This document shows, one piece after another, positions 46,726 to 57,795 of a stretch of DNA of 64,000 nucleotides (positions within the stretch are counted from its first letter, which is position 1; every line of letters starts with the position of its first letter). The notes beneath the pieces were generated by a model that had not been told where the DNA came from, did not search any database, and worked only from the letters and a program-made list of their open reading frames with translations. The stretch comes from Haliotis asinina (Eukaryota; Mollusca; Gastropoda; Lepetellida; Haliotidae): positions 310,001 through 374,000 of the forward strand of contig NC_090290.1 of assembly GCF_037392515.1 (NCBI RefSeq), read 5' to 3'. The position numbers were made by a program, and so were the translations under genes.

Positions 46726-46985
46726 ACACACTACACGTATACTCTACTAACACGGATGTACACATACACACAAGAACGTCTGTGATGAATGTTTGTGAAA
46801 CCTACCCCTATTTAGCACGATTCCATACACCAACAAGCAGACGGGCACTGCAATTTCATTCGTGGCACACTCCTATTTAATATAATTTCTTCTACCGAAA
46901 AGCAGACGTACGAAAGGACATGAAAAAAATCTAATTATCACCAAGACTCAATCAGGGCAGAAACCCTGCCTCTCGTGTCCTTATG
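46726..46985. other. No gene recognised
   Basis: Short stretch between the 42-bp array and the mariner fragment. Confidence 0.45.
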
Positions 46986-47420
46986 ACGTGTCTACATAGC
47001 CACCAGCGCGAGTTACACATTTCTCCCACTGTTTATTGACCAGATCGGCTGAACAGACGTCACCTCATTTCATAGAAAACCAATTCTCCATCTCTTGAGT
47101 GACGCCATTCGTGTTATCAAACGACTTCCACGAAGTGGGATCTTCATCTATGGATCATTCAAACAGACCCAACATTTGTTCATGGTTACAAGACTCTGAA
47201 GACATCCTGCTCCAGAAGCTCCACAGCCTGTTGTGACATGTTCCGTGGAAGCTGTCTTTGAAGAGGAGCCGGTAAGCCGGTAAGCCAGCGTGTTGTGGAC
47301 ACTTTGCACATGTGCAGTTGGTTACGAATGATATTCCATAACTCGTGCATAACCGTTTCCATTGTTACACGGCGATCTGCTTGAACCAATGTCTCGACAT
47401 TGTTCACGATGTCCAAATCA
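46986..47420 (-). pseudogene. mariner/SETMAR-type transposase with internal deletion
   Basis: On the minus strand, VETLVQADRRVTMETVMHEL (helix-turn-helix region) and LHMCKVSTTRW are N-terminal features. After 47186 the frame breaks, and ENWFSMK, then NKQWEKCVTRAGGYVD, are the C-terminal signature. The catalytic core between them is missing, so this is an internally deleted relic. Confidence 0.6.
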
Positions 47421-47499
47421 TCAGTCAGAGAGGAGCGTCCACTGCTCGGCTCCTATGTGAGGGACATGTGATTGGTTTAGAAATTCCTTTTCCATCTCT

Positions 47500-48512
47500 C
47501 ACAGTCTGAACGTATGTGACACACGCTCCTATTTAACATGATCCGTCAACCCCTACAAGCGGACGTGCACTGTGAACGTATGTGAAATACACCCCTATTT
47601 AACATGACCCCTTACCCACACAAGAGGACGTGCACTGTGAACGTATGTGAAATACACCCGTATTTAACATGATCCCTTACCCCCACAAGCGGAGGTGCAC
47701 TGTGAACGTATGTGAGACACACTCCTATTTAACATGATTCCTTCTACCCACAAGCGGAGGTGCACTGTGAACGTTTGTGAGACACACTCCTATTTAACAT
47801 GATTCCTTCTACCCACAAGCGGAGGTGCACTGTGGACGTTTGTGAGACACTCTCCTGTTTAACATGATCCCTTACCCCCACAAGCGGACGTGCACTGTGA
47901 ACGTATGTGAGACACACTCCTATTTAACATGATTCCTTCTACCCACAAGCGGAGGTGCACTGTGAACGTTTGTGAGACACACTCCTGTTTAACATGATTC
48001 CTTCTACCCACAAGCGGAGGTGCACTGTGAACGTTTGTGAGACACACTCCTATTTAACATGATTCCTTCTACCCACAAGCGGAGGTGCACTGTGAACGTT
48101 TGTGAGACACTCCAATTTTTAACATGATTCCTTACCCACACAAGAGGACGTGCACTGTGAACGTATGTGAGACACACTCCTATTTAACATGATTCCTTCT
48201 ACCCACAAGCGGAGGTGCACTGTGAACGTTTGTGAGACGCTCTCCTATTTAACATGATCCCTTACCCACACAAGCGGAGGTGCACTGTGAACGTTTGTGA
48301 GACACACTCCTGTTTAACATGACCCCTTACCCCCACAAGCGGAGGTGCACTGTGAACGTTTGTGAGACACACTCCTATTTAACATGATCCCTTACCCCCA
48401 CAAGCGGAGGTGCACTGTGAACGTATGTGAGACACACTCCTATTTAACATGATTCCTTCTACCCACAAGCGGAGGTGCACTGTGAACGTTTGTGAGACAC
48501 ACTCATATTTAA
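47500..48512. repeat. 65-bp satellite, left part
   Basis: About 15 monomers on the pattern TGTGAACGTATGTGAGACAC, ACTCCTATTTAACATGATTC, CTTCTACCCACAAGCGGAGG, TGCAC. It is split from the right part by LINE copy 3. Confidence 0.95.
48501..48512. repeat. LINE copy 3 target-site duplication, left
   Basis: ACTCATATTTAA before the LINE, matching ACTCCTATTTAA at 54651-54662 with one mismatch. Confidence 0.8.
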
Positions 48513-49108
48513 GGCACCCGTGGCGAGCCACCTCCTCGTGGTGGGTGCTGGGTAACGCCAAGAGCTCGCCGACACCCCCGTAGTGGACCCGGGGGGATAT
48601 TTGGTCCACCAACCCGTTTGCCGTGGGTTGCGGCCCTGTGTCGGTGGAGGACGGGAGTCTGGGGGTTGAGAGCACTGGGAACCTGTAACCGCGTTCCCTT
48701 TGTTCAACACACCCCTTCGACCCTTACTTCACCTAGACGGGAGGTTGAATGGGCCCGGTTCAACCAATCGGCTGGTCATGCCAAGCCCTGTGTATGGACT
48801 GTTTACATGTCAATGCACACATTGTATTTGGAATTGTTTGATTTCGGACTTGGACTTATTATTACAGTGCAATGATTTGGAATTGGAAAAATGTTAATAT
48901 GTATTTAAACTTTGCCTAGAGTCTTATGCCAGAAGGCGGTGGCTCATGGGCCAATCTGGTGGATTAGTTATTTATAATTCTTCCGCTAGAGTATATCATC
49001 TGAGTATCCTTGGTGCTGCAAGTCGGAGGCCCACTTGTTTTTAGCATTGTCCTTGTGATACTCCGTGGTGGGTGGGGAGCTCAGATGATGAACCATACTA
49101 AATTACCC

Positions 49109-50413
49109 ATGGCTTACACAACCCCCCTAAAAAGAAACAAACGTCACCTTGACTATGATGATGATGATGACCCTCGACCGTCCAGCTCAATCGAATACTG
49201 GCCACGTTTTCTCGTTATGGAAACTCTTGACAAATCACCTATTAAATTAAATCCTTTTGCAGTATCAAAAGGTATACAGGGTATTGCGGGTGAGGTCAGA
49301 AATGTCAGGCGATTACATTCAGGCTCTCTCCTTATAGAGTGTAATCGGAAACAGCAATCCAACAACCTGATGTCTACCGAGTTGTTCGTTGGAGTTCCAG
49401 TCTCAATTTCCGCTCACAGGACACTGAATACGAGCAAAGGGATTGTCAGAGACAGAGATCCACTGTTTTCTGATATGTCAGAACTTGATATAGCGGCAGA
49501 AATGAAAGAGCAAGGAGTGATTTTTGTCAAAAGATTTACAACACGAATAAACTCTGAAACAAAACCTACTAATACTTATCTTTTCCATTTTTCTTCGCCA
49601 ACCATTCCAAAATCAGTTAGAGCAGGATATTGCAATCTCAGTGTTGATACCTATATTCCCAATCCACTGAGATGTTTCAAATGTCAAAAGTATGGACACG
49701 GTGTCACTACATGTACTAACTCGGTAACATGCGCTCATTGCAGTGAGAAAACTCCTGTTACTGAGGATTGCAATAACAACATTAAAAAATGTGCAAACTG
49801 CTCTGGGACACATTCATCTTTCTCGAAACAATGTCCCATCTGGATTCAACAAATGGAAATAAACAAAATTAAGTTCACGCAAAATGTTAGTTTTGCTGAT
49901 GCCAAGAAACTTGTTCTTTCCCCAACAGACCAGACCACTTCTTATGCCTCAGTTACGAGAATACCCTCTGCCGCCAGTCACAAAGCAACTGTATCCACTT
50001 CGTCAATGGTGTGCCAAACTGATCTGACATGGGTGGATACAGAGAAACCTGAAATATACACACCCAACCAGTCGACCCAGACCGCTAAATCACTTCCAAA
50101 AACACTTGCTCCATTTCAATCACGTTCATCTTCTCAAGAACAATCGTCCTCATCATCACAGCCTATGCCTAAGCTTCAATCACAAAATAATGGGAAAGAT
50201 ATTACCAAAAATAAAATCAAAACCAAAAATGACATACAAAAATGTCAGAGTAGCAGAACCTCCAAAGGTTCAAATGACACCATCAAAATTTTTAATAAGT
50301 TTGGGTCCTTAGAAGACATGGATGTGTCCGAAAACATCCAAAGTAGGGCACATAGCTTGTCACCCTCTAGGACATCAAGGGGTAGATCCCCAATAAATCC
50401 CCCAAAGAAATAG
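49109..50413 (+). CDS. LINE copy 3 ORF1, gag-like zinc-knuckle protein
   Basis: 434 residues from the ATG MAYTTPLKRNKRH. This start is equivalent to MAYEIPP in copy 2 and MAQNMH in copy 1; the frame is open upstream to 49010 without conservation. An N-terminal acidic stretch (DYDDDDD) precedes the conserved YWPRFLVMET, NPFAVSKGIQGIAG and LLIEC core, which may be an RRM-like fold. Zinc knuckles: CFKCQKYGHGVTTC (CX2CX4HX4C), CAHCSEKTPVTEDC (no His at the usual place) and CANCSGTHSSFSKQC. The C-terminal third is Ser/Gln/Lys-rich and ends in RSPINPPKK. The protein should bind element RNA and assist target-primed reverse transcription. The middle knuckle lacks a clear His, so it may not bind zinc. 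Confidence 0.88.
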   Translation: MAYTTPLKRNKRHLDYDDDDDPRPSSSIEYWPRFLVMETLDKSPIKLNPFAVSKGIQGIAGEVRNVRRLHSGSLLIECNRKQQSNNLMSTELFVGVPVSISAHRTLNTSKGIVRDRDPLFSDMSELDIAAEMKEQGVIFVKRFTTRINSETKPTNTYLFHFSSPTIPKSVRAGYCNLSVDTYIPNPLRCFKCQKYGHGVTTCTNSVTCAHCSEKTPVTEDCNNNIKKCANCSGTHSSFSKQCPIWIQQMEINKIKFTQNVSFADAKKLVLSPTDQTTSYASVTRIPSAASHKATVSTSSMVCQTDLTWVDTEKPEIYTPNQSTQTAKSLPKTLAPFQSRSSSQEQSSSSSQPMPKLQSQNNGKDITKNKIKTKNDIQKCQSSRTSKGSNDTIKIFNKFGSLEDMDVSENIQSRAHSLSPSRTSRGRSPINPPKK

Positions 50414-50418
50414 TTTCT

Positions 50419-53400
50419 TCATATATTATTCAGTGGAATTGCAGGGGCGTAACGACTAATCTTAATGAGCTTCACCTATTAGTCCAAGACTTTACACCAT
50501 CAGCATTCTGCTTGCAAGAAACGTATCTAAAGCAGACAAATACTTTTAACTTACGTCAATATAATGCATATCATTACTTTTCCCCACCTGGTGATAGAGC
50601 CAGTGGAGGATCTTCAATCCTTGTAAGACATGATGTTATTCACAGTCCTGTAAAACTCAAAACTAATCTTCAAGCTGTTGCAGTGCGAATGACTTTGAAC
50701 ATTACGCTTACTTTATGTTCACTGTACATTCCGCCTTCATCAACTCTTATGCAGGCTGATCTACAAACTCTCTACGATCAATTACCCAAACCATGTATTC
50801 TCATGGGTGATTTCAATGGGCACAACCCACTTTGGGGTGGTGTAATCACGAACACTAAAGGTCAGCTTCTGGAGGATTTCATTTCAAATAATAATTTATG
50901 TATGTATAATGATGGTACCAATACATATTTACATCCTGGCACGGGAACATATGCAGCTCTTGATTTGTCATTAACTGACTCCAACTTACTAAATGAATTC
51001 GAATGGTCAGTCCACAATGACCTCTGTGGAAGTGACCATTTTCCTACTATACTGAAATCTGTAACACCATCTGATGTTCCTCCATCATCAAGATGGAATT
51101 TTAAAAAGGCTGACTGGCCTTTATATGAAACGTTGTGTGCTGCCAGGCTTCAACCTGAATATTTTATTGATGTTCCTGACGCTATCAAAAGGTTTTCTGA
51201 TGACCTAAAATCTATAGCTGATGAATGTATACCAAAGTCCTCTGCACTTCCACACATAAGAAAACCATGGTTCAACGATGAGTGCAAACAAGCTAGGAAG
51301 GCAAGGAAAAAAGCAGAACATTATTTCCGTCGCCATCCTATGGTGCATAATTTAAATAAATTTAAAATTTTAAATGCTAAAGCACGGCGTACGTTTAAAC
51401 AGAACAAACGCCAATCTTGGCAAAATTATGTATCTAAAATAAATTCTCGGACACCCATGTCCAAGGTGTGGAACATGGTCCAGAAAATTAAAGGTAAAGG
51501 TACTAAATCTACTGTCCATCATCTTAAACATGGAGATCAATTGCTTACTGATAAATCAGATATTGCTAATAAACTGGGTGAAACCCTTGCTAAACACTCT
51601 TCCTCTTCGAATTATACACCTAAATTTCAGCAATATCAAAAACAACAAGAAAAGAAAAGTATTAATTTCAATTCTGCTAATGGGGAAGATTATAATGAAA
51701 CTTTTTCTATTCATGAGCTCCATACTGCTCTTGATCAAGCTCATGATACTGCTACAGGAGCTGATAACATACATTTTCACCTCCTGAAGCATTTACCAGA
51801 ATCCTGCCTAGAAACTCTCCTAAATATTTTTGATGATATTTGGACATCGGGTAACTTTCCTCCCTTATGGCGTGACGCCATAGTAGTACCAATACCTAAA
51901 CCTGGACGTGATCACACGGATCCGTCCAATTATCGACCTATTTCACTAACTAGCTGCGTTTGCAAGACCATGGAACGCATGATAAATAATCGACTTGTTT
52001 GGTACTTGGAAACTAATAACCTTATCACAGATATACAATGTGGTTTCCGTAAAAACAGAAGTACAGTCGATCACTTAGTGCGTTTAGAATCATTTGTTAA
52101 AAATGCACTAATTAATAAACAACATGCTGTGTCTATCTTTTTTGATCTAGAAAAAGCATATGACACAACCTGGAAATATGGCATTTTAAGAGATTTACAT
52201 GATTTCGGTTTGCGAGGTCGTTTGCCTGAATTCATAGCCAATTTTTTAAATAACAGGCAATTTCAAGTCCGCGTGGGTTCTACCCTGTCTGATCATTACA
52301 ATCAGGATCAGGGTGTTCCACAAGGCAGTATTCTGTCTGTCACTCTTTTCAGCATCAAGATCAACAGTCTATCTAAAGTTTTAAACGATTTAATCGATGG
52401 ATTTTTATTTGTGGATGATTTTAATATTTCTTGCCGTGGTAAAAATATGCATACTGTTGAACGGCAACTGCAGCTGTGTTTAAACAAAATAGATAAATGG
52501 TGTCTTGAAAACGGCTTCAAATTTTCTAAATCAAAAACCAATTGTATACACTTCTGTCGTAAATACAAACCCCATAAAGACCCAGAACTATTTCTCAGTG
52601 GTACCCCAATCAAAGTGGTCAAGGAGGCTAAATTCTTGGGACTTATTTTCGACTCACATTTGACCTTTTTGCCCCATATTAAATCCCTGAAAGCCAAATG
52701 TCTGAAGGCACTCGATTTATTAAAGGTTGTTTCAAATTCAAAATGGGGAGGGGATCAGTCTACCCTTCTCCACTTATATAGATCACTGATCCGATCTAAA
52801 CTTGATTACGGCTCCATCGTATATGGTGGAGCTTGTCAAAGCAACCTAAAACTACTTGATCCTGTGCACCACCAAGGCCTCAGACTTTGTCTCGGTTCTT
52901 TTAGAACCTCTCCTATTGACAGTCTATACGTCGAAGCTGATGAGCCTTCTCTCAACTTACGTCGTATAAAACTATCTTTACAATACATTACAAAATTAGC
53001 TTCAAATGAGTCTAATCCCGCATTTAATTGTGTCTTTAATCCTCTCTACGAGGATTTGTATACCAAACAGTCTTCCCTTGTTCCGCCTCTTGGGCTCAGA
53101 AATAAGCCATTTCTTGCAGCATCTAGCATTGAGCTGGAAAATATAGCTCCTTCCCGTCTTCTTTCTTCTCCTCCTTGGCAGTTGGTTAGGCCACAAGTTG
53201 ACCTAACATTAACATCACTTAAAAAATCAGAAACGAATGAATTACAGTATAAACAAGAATATAATCAATTGAAACATAAATATAGCAATTATAAATACTT
53301 ATTTACAGATGGGTCCAAGGACGGTGACGCTGTGGCTTGTGCCACTGTCATTGGATCCAGAACAATATCTTCTAGATTACCTGATAATAGTTCTATTTTT

Positions 53401-54096
53401 ACCGCAGAGGCTAACGCCATATTAACAGCCCTTAAATATATTCAAAGACACCCTAAACGTAAACAACATATAATTTATTCCGACTCTCTTTCTTGCCTTC
53501 AGGCTATTAAAAATATTTCTTGTAAACATCCACTTTTAATAGAAATTATTGAACTGTATAATGATCTTGCTACTGGCCAATACGACATCGTCTTCTGCTG
53601 GTTACCTAGCCATGTAGGGATCTCTGGTAACACATTGGCTGACCTTGCTGCTAAAGCAGCCCTCAACAAATCTGTGACACCACTGCTCATTCCTTACAGT
53701 GATTACAAAGCCACCATTAGATGTTATATCCGTGACCTGATGCAGAAGAAGTGGGACACCCAAGTGGGTATGAATAAATTACATGAGATAAAACCTCACA
53801 TTGGTTATACCTACTTGGGTTGTCAGTCCAGAATTGAAGAGGTTATTCTACGACGATGTCGTATTGGACACACTAGATATACTCATGCGTACCTGTTAAA
53901 AGGTGAGGATCCTCCTTTCTGTATCCCTTGTGATGAGAGAGTTACAGTCAAGCATATTCTGCTTGACTGTGTTGAATTCTCCATTACAAGGGATATGTAT
54001 TTTTCAGTTAAAACAATGAAGGATCTTTTTAGCAGCGTTAGTTATCATTTAATTCTTGGTTTTTTAAAAGAAATTGATTTTTTTATTGAATTTTGA
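50419..54096 (+). CDS. LINE copy 3 ORF2: APE endonuclease, reverse transcriptase, RNase H
   Basis: About 1225 residues, open throughout. The start shown is the codon aligned to the ATG of copy 1, but here it is TCA: no ATG occurs between the ORF1 stop and the core of the endonuclease. Endonuclease: QWNCRG (residue about 5), QETYL (33), MGDFNGHNPLWGG (about 128), GSDHFPT (about 204). RT (about 480-740): NYRPISLTSC, SIFFDLEKAYD, QGVPQGSILS, FVDDFN, LGLIF. RNase H (about 960-1080): FTDGSK, FTAEAN, YSDSLS and GNTLADLAAKA, giving D, E, D and D. C-terminal knuckle: FCIPCDERVTVKHILLDC. The enzyme nicks DNA, copies the RNA and removes the template strand. RNase H supports I-group placement. All catalytic residues I can name are present. 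Confidence 0.9.
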   Translation, partial: SYIIQWNCRGVTTNLNELHLLVQDFTPSAFCLQETYLKQTNTFNLRQYNAYHYFSPPGDRASGGSSILVRHDVIHSPVKLKTNLQAVAVRMTLNITLTLCSLYIPPSSTLMQADLQTLYDQLPKPCILMGDFNGHNPLWGGVITNTKGQLLEDFISNNNLCMYNDGTNTYLHPGTGTYAALDLSLTDSNLLNEFEWSVHNDLCGSDHFPTILKSVTPSDVPPSSRWNFKKADWPLYETLCAARLQPEYFIDVPDAIKRFSDDLKSIADECIPKSSALPHIRKPWFNDECKQARKARKKAEHYFRRHPMVHNLNKFKILNAKARRTFKQNKRQSWQNYVSKINSRTPMSKVWNMVQKIKGKGTKSTVHHLKHGDQLLTDKSDIANKLGETLAKHSSSSNYTPKFQQYQKQQEKKSINFNSANGEDYNETFSIHELHTALDQAHDTATGADNIHFHLLKHLPESCLETLLNIFDDIWTSGNFPPLWRDAIVVPIPKPGRDHTDPSNYRPISLTSCVCKTMERMINNRLVWYLETNNLITDIQCGFRKNRSTVDHLVRLESFVKNALINKQHAVSIFFDLEKAYDTTWKYGILRDLHDFGLRGRLPEFIANFLNNRQFQVRVGSTLSDHYNQDQGVPQGSILSVTLFSIKINSLSKVLNDLIDGFLFVDDFNISCRGKNMHTVERQLQLCLNKIDKWCLENGFKFSKSKTNCIHFCRKYKPHKDPELFLSGTPIKVVKEAKFLGLIFDSHLTFLPHIKSLKAKCLKALDLLKVVSNSKWGGDQSTLLHLYRSLIRSKLDYGSIVYGGACQSNLKLLDPVHHQGLRLCLGSFRTSPIDSLYVEADEPSLNLRRIKLSLQYITKLASNESNPAFNCVFNPLYEDLYTKQSSLVPPLGLRNKPFLAASSIELENIAPSRLLSSPPWQLVRPQVDLTLTSLKKSETNELQYKQEYNQLKHKYSNYKYLFTDGSKDGDAVACATVIGSRTISSRLPDNSSIFTAEANAILTALKYIQRHPKRKQHIIYSDSLSCLQAIKNISCKHPLLIEIIELYNDLATGQYDIVFCWLPSHVGISGNTLADLAAKAALNKSVTPLLIPYSDYKATIRCYIRDLMQKKWDTQVGMNKLHEIKPHIGYTYLGCQSRIEEVILRRCRIGHTRYTHAYLLKGEDPPFCIPCDERVTVKHILLDCVEFSITRDMYFSVKTMKDLFSSVSYHLILGFLKEIDFFIEF

Positions 54097-54650
54097 GTAA
54101 TATGTTTCTGTAAAAAGATATATTTTAATAGTTGGTAGTTTGAATTCGTAACTAGAATTGTTAGTGGCTGTACCCTCAAAGGGGGTTGAAGTATTGTAAA
54201 ATTATTGTCCTCCTGAGAGGGTACGTAAGTCCAAAAACATTGATAGTAAATTTAAGTCTATCACTGTTTTTAATCGTAGTATTCCTGTTGTTTTAATTGT
54301 GGCTAGCATATTGTACACTCGCCAGCGGCTGAAGGGATGGTGTAAATCCAACTAGGGTCCATGTAGGTAGCAAAGGTACTGTAAGTCCCCATGGTCCTAG
54401 TATGGTGATCTACCTTCAGTTGTTGGCGATCTATAGCCTGATTGTATAGTGTATTGTCCAAATGGTGATGTTGTTTTTAACTTTCCATGCTAGTTTTAAT
54501 TCCATTTGTGATATTCTAGTTGTTTTACTGTCCGTCGTTGACAGGTTTTATAGTAGACATATAATTGATTTTGATATTAGTTGTTCTCGTCACGATATGG
54601 CTGAGATATTGCCGATGTGACGTAAAATATTAACTCACTCACTCACTCAC
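54097..54650 (+). other. LINE copy 3 3' UTR and (ACTC)n tail
   Basis: About 550 bases, aligned throughout with 24947-25499 of copy 2. The last 50 bases, with GATATTGCCGATGTGACGTA then AAATATTAACTCACTCACTC, resemble the SINE 3' ends. Confidence 0.8.
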
Positions 54651-57485
54651 ACTCCTATTTAACATGATTCCTTCTACCCACAAGCGGAGGTGCACTGTGA
54701 ACGTTTGTGAGACACTCTCCTATTTAACATGATCCCTTACCCACACAAGCGGAGGTGCACTGTGAACGTATGTGAGACACACTCCTATTTAACACGATTC
54801 CTTCTACCCACAAGCGGAGGTGCACTGTGAACGTTTGTGAGACACACTCCTATTTAACATGATTCCTTCTGCCCACAAGCGGAGGTGCACTGTGGACGTT
54901 TGTGAGACACTCCAACTTTTAACATGATCCCTTACCCACACAAGAGGACGCGCACTGTGAACGTATGTGAGACACACTCCTGTTTAACATGATTCCTTCT
55001 ACCCACAAGCGGAGGTGCACTGTGAACGTTTGTGAGACACTCTCCTATTTAACATGATCCCTTACCCACACAAGAGGACGTGCACTGTGAACGTATGTGA
55101 GACACACTCCTGTTTAACATGATTCCTTCTACCCACAAGCGGAGGTGCACTGTGAACTTTTGTGAGACACACTCCTATTTAACATGATCCCTTACCCACA
55201 CAAGAGGACGTGCACTGTGAACGTATGTGAGACACACTCCTGTTTAACATGATTCCTTCTACCCACAAGCGGAGGTGCACTGTGAACGTTTGTGAGACAC
55301 TCTCCTATTTAACATGATCCCTTACCCACACAAGAGGACGTGCACTGTGAACGTATGTGAGACACACTCCTGTCTAACATGACCCCTTACCCCCACAAGA
55401 GGACGTGCACTGTGAACGTATGTGAGACACACTCCTGTTTAACATGACCCCTTACCCCCAGAAGAGGACGCGCACTGTGAACGTATGTGAGACACACTCC
55501 TATTTAACATGATTCCTTACCCCCACAAGCGGAGGGGCACTGTGAACGTATGTGAGACACACTCCTGTTTAACATGATTCCTTACCCCCACAAGAGGACG
55601 CGCACTGTGAACGTATGTGAGACACACTCCTGTTTAACATGACCCCTTACCCCCACAAGAGGACGTGCACTGTGAACGTATGTGAGACACACTCCTGTTT
55701 AACATGACCCCTTACCCCCACAAGAGGACGTGCACTGTGAACGTATGTGAGACACACTCCTGTTTAACATGATCCCTTACCCCCACAAGAGGACGCGCAC
55801 TGTGAACGTATGTGAGACACACTCCTGTTTAACATGATCCCTTACCCCGACAAGAGGACGTGCACTGTGAACGTATGTGAGACACACTCCTGTTTAACAT
55901 GATCCCTTACCCCCACAAGAGGACGTGCACTGTGAACGTATGTGAGACACACTCCTGTTTAACATGATCCCTTACCCCCACAAGAGGACGCGCACTGTGA
56001 ACGTATGTGAGACACACTCCTGTTTAACATGATCCCTTACCCCGACAAGAGGACGTGCACTGTCAACGTATGTGAGACACACTCCTGTTTAACATGATCC
56101 CTTACCCCCACAAGAGGACGCGCACTGTGAACGTATGTGAGACACACTCCTGTTTAACATGACCCCTTACCCACACAAGAGGACGCGCACTGTGAACGTA
56201 TGTGAGACACACTCCTGTTTAACATGACCCCTTACCCCCACAAGAGGACGTGCACTGTGAACGTATGTGAGACACACTCCTGTTTAACATGATCCCTTAC
56301 CCCCACAAGAGGACGTGCACTGTGAACGTATGTGAGACGCACTTCTGTTTAACATGATCCCTTACCCCCACAAGAGGACGCGCACTGTGAACGTATGTGA
56401 GACACACTCCTGTTTAACATGACCCCTTACCCCCACAAGAGGACGCGCACTGTGAACGTATGTGAGACACATTCCTGTTTAACATGATCCCTTACCCCCA
56501 CAAGAGGACGCGCACTGTGAACGTATGTGAGACACACTCCTGTTTAACATGATCCCTTACCCCCACAAGAGGACGCGCACTGTGAACGTATGTGAGACAC
56601 ACTCCTGTTTAACATGATCCCTTACCCCCAGAAAAGGACGCGCACTGTGAACGTATGTGAGACACACTCCTGTTTAAGATGACCCCTTACCCACACAAGA
56701 GGACGTGCACTGTGAACGTATGTGAGACACACTCCTGTTTAACATGATTCCTTCTACCCACAAGCGGAGGTGCACTGTGAACGTTTGTGAGACACACTCC
56801 TATTTAACATGATCCCTTACCCACACAAGAGGACGTGCACTGTGAACGTATGTGAGACACACTCCTGTTTAACATGATTCCTTCTACCCACAAGCGGAGG
56901 TGCACTGTGAACGTTTGTGAGACACTCTCCTATTTAACATGATCCCTTACCCCCACAAGAGGACGTGCACTGTGAACGTATGTGAGACACACTCCTGTTT
57001 AACATGATTCCTTCTACCCACAAGCGGAGGTGCACAGTGAACGTTTGTGAGACACACTCCAATTTTTAACATGATCCCTTACCCACACAAGAGGAAGTGC
57101 ACTGTGAACGTATGTGAGACACACTCCTATTTAACATGATTCCTTCTACCCACAAGCGGAGGTGCACTGTGAACGTTTGTGAGACACTCTCCTATTTAAC
57201 ATGATCCCTTACCCACACAAGCGGATGTGCACTGTGAACGTATGTGAGACACACTCCTATTTAACATGATCCCTTAACCCCCACAAGCGGACGTGCACTG
57301 TGAACGTTTGTGAGGCACACTAATATTTAACATTATTCCTTTTACCCACAAGCGGATGTGCACTGTGAACGTTTGTGAGGCACACTAATATTTAACATGA
57401 TTCCTTCTACCCTCAAGCGGAGGTGCACTGTGAACGTTTGTGAGACACACTCCTATTTAACATGATCCCTTACCCCCACAAGCAG
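54651..57485. repeat. 65-bp satellite, right part
   Basis: About 43 monomers continuing the array. Two monomer types are visible: type 1, CTTCTACCCACAAGCGGAGG; type 2, CTTACCCCCACAAGAGGACG. They alternate in the flanks (about 54950-55350 and 56700-57250). Type 2 fills 55360-56690 almost alone. The first 12 bases are the LINE target duplication. Confidence 0.95.
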
Positions 57486-57795
57486 ACGGGAACTGTTAAC
57501 TCACCTGAGATCTACCACGTATAAATGATCGGCATCCTGAAAATGAAGTACACCATGCAAGACATCCATATTTAACTGTGAACAGCGAGGGGAGTAACTC
57601 GTCTCCCCCCATGTCTGTTTGGTTTGATAATAAATATATCATGTCTCTTTCCACCCTTGTTTGGCTAACACCTTTTTAACTGAAGTGTAACTGGACACTG
57701 CACTATATCAATAGCATCACGATAATCAGCAACACTAGAGGACATAACTTATTCTCTCAAGTTTGTCGTCAAAGTAAAAGTATCTGAAATATTAA
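57486..57795. other. No gene recognised
   Basis: Unique transition from the satellite to the duplicated block. Confidence 0.5.

Larger units (their letters stand above)
48513..54650 (+). mobile_element. LINE copy 3, full length with open ORFs
   Basis: 6138 bases: 5' UTR 48513-49108, ORF1 49109-50413, ORF2 to 54096, 3' UTR 54097-54630, and a short (ACTC)n tail to 54650. It is inserted in the 65-bp satellite with a 12-base target duplication (48501-48512, 54651-54662). No frame-breaking lesion was found, so it looks young. Confidence 0.92.

Noticed and set aside
45035-46771. Long open frames (500-578 codons) on both strands of the 42-bp array
   Set aside because: They result from a repeat period divisible by three with no stop in the unit. 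Three frames are open at once and none has independent coding evidence.
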